This document shows positions 59,140-64,000 of a stretch of DNA of 64,000 nucleotides, piece by piece. How positions within the stretch are numbered: the first letter of the stretch is position 1; every line of letters begins with the position of its first letter. The translations under genes were made by a program, and so were the position numbers. The notes below the pieces were generated by a model. That model searched no databases. It was not told the origin of the DNA and saw only the letters and a list, made by a program, of their open reading frames with translations. The DNA lies in the NCBI RefSeq assembly GCF_038595065.1, contig NZ_CP152003.1:3948001-4012000 (forward strand), read 5' to 3'. The DNA is from Sutcliffiella sp. FSL R7-0096 (GTDB taxonomy: Bacteria; Bacillota; Bacilli; Bacillales; Bacillaceae_I).

Positions 59140-60642
59140 CTAGTTACCTGCTGATTCGTTAAATTCGTCGATGATTTCTTGACCACCTTGATCTAACCAT
59201 CTCTGTACCGCTTTTTCAAATCCATCCTTATCGATTTGGCGGAGAATATATTGATAGGTCGCATCCTGGATAATGGTTCTCAATCTTTCCCCATTTGCTA
59301 AGAATGCATCAGAATCAAGAGTCAATGTTGGGTCGGCAATCAAGTACTGCTCATTTTCAATAAATAACTCTTCAGACTTAGCTTTCGGCTCATAAGTATG
59401 ATACCCTTCGTAACGTCCGTTTGTTTCAGGTTCCCCAATCTCAATAGCCTGGAATGGTTTCACTTCTCGGTCATTCTTAGCCGTATCCTCTGCTGGTTGT
59501 CCCATTCCATCTATCACTGAATAATGCTCTCCTTCAATTCCCCAGAAAATCAAGTTAGAGACTTCAGGACTCATTAAATCATTGAAAAATGCTAGAATTC
59601 TTTTTAATTCTGCTTCCGATTTTACAGAGGATTTCGGGAACATGACGACATTTCCGTAGCCTGGCAAACTCCAAATTCCGTATTCACCATGTGGCCCTTC
59701 AACATAATTGTGTACATCGAGTTCTGCATCAGGATGTACTTTCGCCAAGTCAGTATAGAGGCTCTGTACATCCCCCATAGAACCTACATAGATTCCTGCA
59801 GTTCCATTGATGAATAAGGCTTGCTGATCATTTTTACTTGTTACAGGGAAGTCCTGGTTCATATAGCCATTTTCATGCATGTCCTTGAAATAATCCAAAG
59901 TCTGCATGTACTCTGGGAACATGAAAGCTGGTCTTAACTTTCCATCTTCTCCTTCGCCCCATTCATTAGGTGTCCCGAACCATGAAGCCACTGTATAAAA
60001 TGCCCCATATACTAAGTCACTGCGGTCTGTAACACCGATTGTATCCTTTTTGCCGCTCTTGTTTGGATCGTTTTCTGTGAATTGCTTGGCCATTTCAAAG
60101 AATTCTTCCGTGGTAGTAGGAGCTGATAAGCCTAGGTTGTCCGCCCAGTCTTTACGATAGATAATTCCTTGGCGGGAGAGTGGCCTGCCTTGATAAAGGG
60201 CATAGACTTTATCATCCACCCTTGTATTCTCGATAATCTGATCCTTTAGTTTACTTAAGTTTTCATAGTCATCAAGATATGGTCCAATTTCCCAAAATTG
60301 ATCATCTCGAATTGCATCCTTGAACTGATTGAATGTTGTCTGATTTTTCATAAATACCGCTTGTGGAAGAGATCCAGTGGCAAATGCAGTATTCAATCTT
60401 TCCTCATAGTTATTATCCGGCACCCATTGAAACTCTAATGTCGTGTTTGTCTTTTCTTCCAATAATTCTTTAATTTTATCCTGTGGTACTTCTGGTGTAT
60501 GAAGATTTGCCATGATAGAAATAGTATACGGTTTATCACTATCAATTTCTGTATTTGAAGCGCTTTCATTATTGCAAGCACTTACAAACACCAAGACCAA
60601 CGAAAGAAGAAGAAAGGCGAAAGTTTTTTTAGTTGCTTTCAT
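59140..60642 (-). CDS. ABC transporter solute-binding lipoprotein (YtcQ/LplA type)
   Basis: The 500-residue extracellular binding component of a sugar importer. It has a lipoprotein signal with lipobox FVSAC and lipidated Cys23, then a family 1 type solute-binding fold: YTISIMANLHTPEVPQDKIK, LPQAVFMKNQTTFNQFKDA, LYQGRPLSRQGIIYRKDWAD, AGIYVGSMGDVQSLY and YGIWSLPGYGNVVMFPKSS. This size class (about 500) pairs with LplB/LplC-type permeases, matching those at 55672-57534, although they are separated by the methylesterase gene and the repeats. Pectic oligosaccharide binding is inferred from context. Confidence 0.9.
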   Translation of the reverse strand: MKATKKTFAFLLLSLVLVFVSACNNESASNTEIDSDKPYTISIMANLHTPEVPQDKIKELLEEKTNTTLEFQWVPDNNYEERLNTAFATGSLPQAVFMKNQTTFNQFKDAIRDDQFWEIGPYLDDYENLSKLKDQIIENTRVDDKVYALYQGRPLSRQGIIYRKDWADNLGLSAPTTTEEFFEMAKQFTENDPNKSGKKDTIGVTDRSDLVYGAFYTVASWFGTPNEWGEGEDGKLRPAFMFPEYMQTLDYFKDMHENGYMNQDFPVTSKNDQQALFINGTAGIYVGSMGDVQSLYTDLAKVHPDAELDVHNYVEGPHGEYGIWSLPGYGNVVMFPKSSVKSEAELKRILAFFNDLMSPEVSNLIFWGIEGEHYSVIDGMGQPAEDTAKNDREVKPFQAIEIGEPETNGRYEGYHTYEPKAKSEELFIENEQYLIADPTLTLDSDAFLANGERLRTIIQDATYQYILRQIDKDGFEKAVQRWLDQGGQEIIDEFNESAGN

Positions 60643-60701
60643 ATTTGATTACCCCCAAGTAAATTTCTTGACTACTTTAATGATAGATTACAAAAGTCCT
60701 T

Positions 60702-60713
60702 TTTGTATACAAA
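60702..60713. promoter_or_regulatory. Palindromic operator candidate before the solute-binding protein gene
   Basis: TTTGTATACAAA is a perfect 12-bp palindrome that overlaps a possible -35 (TATACA) 18 bases before TATCAT on the minus strand. Its form resembles operators of GntR-family uronate repressors, but that regulator is not in the window. Confidence 0.4.
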
Positions 60714-60752
60714 CAGTTTATCTTTGGTGAAAATTTCAAATACTCCAATAAA

Positions 60753-60767
60753 AGAATACGCTTTCAT
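60753..60767. promoter_or_regulatory. CcpA binding site (cre) upstream of the solute-binding protein gene
   Basis: The minus strand reads ATGAAAGCGTATTCT, agreeing with WTGNAANCGNWNNCW at all fixed positions. It lies 111 bp before the start, just upstream of the candidate promoter. Confidence 0.55.
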
Positions 60768-61043
60768 TTCTAAGAGTTGCTACTCCCCCTTTCTGATCAA
60801 TTGAGACGATCGCTTGTGATTGCTCAGCGTCATCTTAAATCGTCTAAAGTAAATTTAATTCAGAATTTTCAATTAGAATATAATCAATTGCTCATGTTAT
60901 GGGTGAAAACCATTGATACCATAGGCATTCTTTGAAGGAAACTTATAAAATGATTACACTATTACGCTCCTGATATTTTGGTGCATACTGTACACCAGAT
61001 GGAGGACACTGATAAAGTATATAATTCTAAGTTTTGGTTAAAC
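60768..61043. other. Intergenic stretch without recognisable gene
   Basis: AT-rich, no frame with RBS longer than about 15 codons, and no terminator or promoter I would defend. It links the cre site to repeat R7. Confidence 0.4.
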
Positions 61044-61162
61044 ACCGCTGTTGATTTCCACAAATGGCTTCGCTTTCCGGGCTGGCTGGGCCCTGCGAGG
61101 TCTCGATATTATTGATATTCCCCCAGCTTGAGTCATCGCTTTTTTCTCCAGTCAACAGCTAG
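61044..61162 (+). repeat. Degenerate copy R7 of the interspersed repeat
   Basis: Both ends remain (CCGCTGTTGATTTCCACAAAT and GTCAACAGCTA) with GGCTTCGCTTTCC next to the left end. The inner GC-rich arms are shortened and mutated (GGGCTGGCTGGGCCCTGCGA), leaving about 119 bp. Confidence 0.75.
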
Positions 61163-61237
61163 AAAACCATCAAAAGCAAAATGTTTTTCAGTTGCCTCCT
61201 ATAGATATAAGAGGTTAATCAGCATCGTGATCCATCG

Positions 61238-61265
61238 AAAAAAGCCGACGATTACCGTCAGCTTT
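61238..61265 (-). terminator. Terminator after the uronate dehydrogenase-like gene
   Basis: The minus strand pairs AAAGCTGACG with CGTCGGCTTT around GTAAT and ends in six U. The 5' arm includes the stop codon of the gene. Confidence 0.8.
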
Positions 61266-62007
61266 CATCCATAATATCTTTGGAGTTTTGCTCAGATTTG
61301 AACCCAAGCTCTCTTTTAGCATTACTTGTATCCCATGGAGCACCAGGATTATCTGAAACACCATAGTAAGTTCCATACTTTACATCTGCTTCTACTGCTG
61401 CTTCAACAAGATTGACAACATCCTCTCTAGTAAGCAGTGTATGCACTAGTCTATCATTGTCCTCTATACTTTGTACTTCATCCTTAGGAACAGATGCTAT
61501 CCTTAAATTAATTACAGATACATCTTGCTCATCTGAAAACAACCTGCCTACATTCTCTGAAGCAAGTTTCAAAATCCCATACAAACCTTTAGAGTATGGA
61601 TAATCCTTGGTGGTAATTTTCCTTCCTAATAAGGATTTTCCTTGCTCTTCATAGCCATCTGTTACATGGTTACTGCTCGCAATAATCACCTTTGGAATGT
61701 TCCGTTTAGTCGCCACATCCAACAGATAGTATCCAGCTTTGAAAAAGACCTCTGTCATTTGATTGAACTGTTCTATATCCTCGATGTGCTGATTGGTCTC
61801 TGTAGCAAGTAAATTTACCAATACATCTGTATCATGGGGAATTCCCTCTAAAAGCTCCTCATAATTGGTAGCATCAAGTTGAATGTATTTTGGTGCCTCC
61901 TTTTGTTCTTGCTTATCACAGACAATGACCTCATACTTACTTTGGAGTCCCTCTAATAATATGTTTCCTATTGTTCCGTTTCCACCAAGCAATACAATTT
62001 TTTTCAT
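61258..62007 (-). CDS. NAD-dependent sugar dehydrogenase/epimerase, uronate dehydrogenase-like
   Basis: 249 residues of extended SDR fold. The N-terminal cofactor loop is LLGGNGTIGNILLEG, followed by Asp in VIVCDKQ that favours NAD. The active site has IIASSNHVTDGY and a Y-x-x-x-K in SKGLYGILKLASENVG, and the end reads YYGVSDNPGAPWDTSNAKRE (close to the YGVSDNxxxxWD pattern of uronate dehydrogenases). By that resemblance it may oxidise galacturonate to its aldarolactone. It lies 24 bp behind a GH28 gene that would supply the substrate. A plain epimerase cannot be excluded, and no downstream aldarate genes are in view. Confidence 0.65.
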   Translation of the reverse strand: MKKIVLLGGNGTIGNILLEGLQSKYEVIVCDKQEQKEAPKYIQLDATNYEELLEGIPHDTDVLVNLLATETNQHIEDIEQFNQMTEVFFKAGYYLLDVATKRNIPKVIIASSNHVTDGYEEQGKSLLGRKITTKDYPYSKGLYGILKLASENVGRLFSDEQDVSVINLRIASVPKDEVQSIEDNDRLVHTLLTREDVVNLVEAAVEADVKYGTYYGVSDNPGAPWDTSNAKRELGFKSEQNSKDIMDES

Positions 62008-62031
62008 ACTGTGTGCCTCCAGTAATAAAAA

Positions 62032-63438
62032 TTATTTTCTCGTTACTCCTTGACAATCCTCTAATTCGATAGAGTTTTCTGATACAATATCCACTTCAAC
62101 ATTGGAAAATTCTGTATCGTGAACATTGGAACAATATATACCATATTCAGCCTTAATATAGATATCTTTAAACAAAAGATTGTGTAAAGGCTTCTCGGGA
62201 AGCCCTTTCAGTAAAATTGCTCTCTTTGCCCCTGAACATGTTATATCCTTGATGGTGATATCCCTAAATACTGGTGTTTCATCGGAATAAGCAGTGGTTT
62301 CCTTTATTTCATCCTCGGGTAGTTCATAAAACATATGAAAGACAATAGCTTCATTTTTAATTCCGAGCATGTTAATATTATCCACCAAGATATTTTCCAC
62401 TGTGCCACCACGTCCTCTTGTACTTTTAAAACGCAAACCGGTGTCTGTCCCAAAAAAAGTACAATCAGTTATTGTAACATTCCTTACACCGCCACTCATC
62501 TCACTACCGATGACAAAGCCACCATGACCACTATAGACTTTACAGTTCTTGATGGTAATATTCTCGCAAGGGGTTGCAAGCATCCTCCCTTCTTCATCCT
62601 TCCCGGACTTCAAACAGATGGCATCATCCCCAACATCAAATGTGCAATTTTCTACATAGGCACCGTTACATGACTCCAAATCCAGGCCATCACCATTTTG
62701 TGAGTACCAAGGATTTTTCACCACTATATTCCGAATGGTCACATTTTCACATAGCCAAGGATGAATACACCAGGCTGGCGAGTTTTGGAAGGTCGGCCCA
62801 TCAATTAATATATCTTTACTTTTCCTGAAACTGAGCATGTTTGGCCGTAAAAAATGTTTGTACTTATGGTACTTCTCGATATCCTTTGACCCTTTTTCTT
62901 CCAATGTAGCAACACCGGCCGCTCCTTCTAACGCACTTTCAGATGGCCACCAAATCTCCTGTTCTTTATCAACAACACCGGAAGTTTGAATCAATTGATT
63001 CCATTGAATATCTGTCATCTTGAATTTTTTCACGGGCCTCCACGCATCCCCTGACCCTTCGAAAATACCATCGCCCGTGATGGAAACGTTTTCAATTCCT
63101 TCCGCATCAAGCGGCGATTGGCACCTCACTACTTGCTTTCCTTCAAATGAAGAATATATCAAAGGATAATCTTCTACATTCTTGCTGAATAAGATAGTGG
63201 CTCCATCGCCAAGGTTTAGATTTATGTTACTTTTCAAAAGAATAGGACCCGTCAACCAAATTCCAGCCGGTATCTTGACGGTTCCTCCACCCTCAGCGGC
63301 ACACTCGTCTATAGCTTGATTGATTGCTATAGTGTTACTTGTTTTTCCATCACCAATTGCACCATAATCACGAATGTTATATTCAACATCCCGTAATATT
63401 GATGTTACCGCTTTAACATTTCCACTGTTACTATTCAT
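62032..63438 (-). CDS. GH28 polygalacturonase-family enzyme, second copy
   Basis: 468 residues, a beta-helix GH28 glycosidase with all motifs: NGDGLDLES, VGDDAICLKSG, SGHGGFVIGSE and TGLRFKSTRG. It starts near VEYNIRDYGAIGDGKTSN without a signal peptide, so it acts inside the cell. It differs clearly from the GH28 at 51371-52900 (insert EIWWPSESALEGAAG near residue 165), suggesting another chain length or linkage, for example rhamnogalacturonan versus homogalacturonan ends. The ATG at 63438 has GGAGG six bases upstream; a TTG directly before it is less likely. Confidence 0.9.
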   Translation of the reverse strand: MNSNSGNVKAVTSILRDVEYNIRDYGAIGDGKTSNTIAINQAIDECAAEGGGTVKIPAGIWLTGPILLKSNINLNLGDGATILFSKNVEDYPLIYSSFEGKQVVRCQSPLDAEGIENVSITGDGIFEGSGDAWRPVKKFKMTDIQWNQLIQTSGVVDKEQEIWWPSESALEGAAGVATLEEKGSKDIEKYHKYKHFLRPNMLSFRKSKDILIDGPTFQNSPAWCIHPWLCENVTIRNIVVKNPWYSQNGDGLDLESCNGAYVENCTFDVGDDAICLKSGKDEEGRMLATPCENITIKNCKVYSGHGGFVIGSEMSGGVRNVTITDCTFFGTDTGLRFKSTRGRGGTVENILVDNINMLGIKNEAIVFHMFYELPEDEIKETTAYSDETPVFRDITIKDITCSGAKRAILLKGLPEKPLHNLLFKDIYIKAEYGIYCSNVHDTEFSNVEVDIVSENSIELEDCQGVTRK

Positions 63439-63528
63439 CAACTACCTCCATAACATTAGATTTATCAATCATTATATAAGAAGAAGATAGATAGCTTAAT
63501 AATCATTTTCTTAGGCAATAAGCGAAAT

Positions 63529-63562
63529 AAAAAAAAAACACCCATTATTGAACTAATGAATG
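63529..63562 (-). terminator. Terminator after liaR
   Basis: On the minus strand CATTCATTA pairs with TAATGGGTG (two G-U pairs) around GTTCAA and ends in a run of about ten U. The 5' arm is in the last codons of liaR. Confidence 0.75.
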
Positions 63563-64000
63563 TTTAAAAGCATAGATAACTGCCTGAGTCCGGTCCTGCA
63601 CCTGTAATTTTGCAAGGATGTTACTTACATGTACCTTCACTGTCTTAAGGGCGATAAACAGCTCATCCGCAATTTCTTGATTTGATTTCCCGTGTGTCAT
63701 GAGAAGTAGAATTTCCATCTCCCTATTGGTAAGTTCCTCATGAGGTAGGATTTCTGTTTTTCTACGCATTTTCTGCATCATTTTGCCCGCGACTTCCGGT
63801 TCAAGAATGGATTGTCCTTTATAGGTGGCACGGACTGCATTGGCAATTTCACTTGCTTTGGAGGTTTTCAGCATATAACTGGTTGCTCCTGCTTCAAGGG
63901 CAGGATAAACTTTTTCATCATCTAGGAAGCTTGTGACGATGATAATTTTTGCCTCTGGCCATTGTTCCATGATTCTCTTGGTTGCTTCGATTCCGTCCAT
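63545..64000 (-). CDS. liaR: LuxR-family response regulator, LiaR-like (5' end outside the window)
   Basis: The last 151 residues of a NarL/LuxR-type response regulator. The end of the receiver domain is present (VTSFLDDEKVYPALEAGATSYMLKT, given in part as FLDDEKVYPALEAG; Lys in YMLKTSKASEI), then the DNA-binding domain with LTNREMEILLLMTHGKSNQE, ADELFIALKTVKVHVSNIL and KLQVQDRTQAVIYAFKH. This matches LiaR of B. subtilis almost motif for motif, so control of cell-envelope stress genes is expected. The phospho-acceptor Asp and the start lie beyond the right edge. Confidence 0.85.
   Translation of the reverse strand: MDGIEATKRIMEQWPEAKIIIVTSFLDDEKVYPALEAGATSYMLKTSKASEIANAVRATYKGQSILEPEVAGKMMQKMRRKTEILPHEELTNREMEILLLMTHGKSNQEIADELFIALKTVKVHVSNILAKLQVQDRTQAVIYAFKHSLVQ

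Noticed and set aside
1-64000. CRISPR array, tRNA, rRNA, insertion sequence or prophage
   Set aside because: No regularly spaced identical repeats, cloverleaf sequences, rRNA blocks, transposase or phage genes were seen; the dispersed repeats differ in orientation and spacing.

Overview
The window looks like chromosomal DNA of a low-GC Gram-positive bacterium of the Bacillaceae. Reasons are the B. subtilis-like gene sets (MalK/MalR with a MaeN-type transporter, NamZ/NagZ/AmiE muropeptide recycling, YesL and YtdP-like pectin genes, a LiaR-like regulator at the right edge), AGGAGG-type ribosome binding sites, frequent GTG/TTG starts, CcpA (cre) boxes and a sigma-B-type promoter. I could not fix the genus from sequence alone.

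Layout. (1) 1-6500: the end of an EamA exporter, then a minus-strand C4-dicarboxylate module: malate dehydrogenase, two-component system MalK/MalR, malic enzyme and a 2-hydroxycarboxylate transporter. (2) 6.6-22.2 kb: an ethanolamine-utilization (eut) bacterial microcompartment locus, all on the minus strand: eutB2-eutC2 (eutC2 broken), regulators eutW-eutV, then eutH-eutS-eutP and eutA-B-C-L-E-M-D-(unknown)-N-M2. Three leaders (before eutB2, eutH and eutA) each carry an intrinsic terminator overlapping a small hairpin that resembles the RNA target of ANTAR-type EutV, so the locus is probably controlled by antitermination. (3) 22.3-29.4 kb: cell-wall amino-sugar recycling (amiE, nagZ, namZ, nagP) with two NagR/dre-like operators. 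Two copies of a palindromic repeat lie between its genes. (4) 29.4-32.4 kb: small unlinked genes (chaB behind a sigma-B-type promoter, a lipoprotein amidase, an RNA methylase-family protein, a glutaredoxin-like protein). (5) 32.4-63.4 kb: a large pectin/galacturonan/rhamnogalacturonan island. It has an isomerase-pathway operon (GH105, lipoprotein, oxidoreductase, YesL, kduD, kduI, kdgK, uxaA, uxaB, uxaC, kdgA, acetylesterase), a membrane-anchored AraC regulator, an import and depolymerisation operon (two ABC permeases, an orphan protein, MFS, kdgF, GH28, esterase, two GH43), a cytoplasmic pectin methylesterase, a solute-binding lipoprotein, and a GH28 plus uronate-dehydrogenase-like pair. (6) The right edge holds most of a LiaR-like response regulator.

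How it fits together. Ethanolamine would enter via EutH, be split by EutBC (reactivated by EutA) inside a shell of EutS/M/M2/L/N, and its acetaldehyde turned to acetyl-CoA and acetyl-phosphate by EutE and the PduL-type EutD. Several cargo proteins carry near-identical amphipathic terminal helices that look like encapsulation peptides. In the pectin island no hydrolase or esterase has a signal peptide, so oligogalacturonides are probably imported by the ABC system (its ATPase is not in this window) and finished inside the cell. They then go to KDG by the isomerase route (UxaC-UxaB-UxaA) or from unsaturated uronates (KdgF, KduI, KduD), and on through KdgK and KdgA. A family of roughly 130-bp interspersed palindromic repeats is scattered between operons, with about seven full or decayed copies. 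No tRNA, rRNA, CRISPR array, transposase or phage gene was seen.
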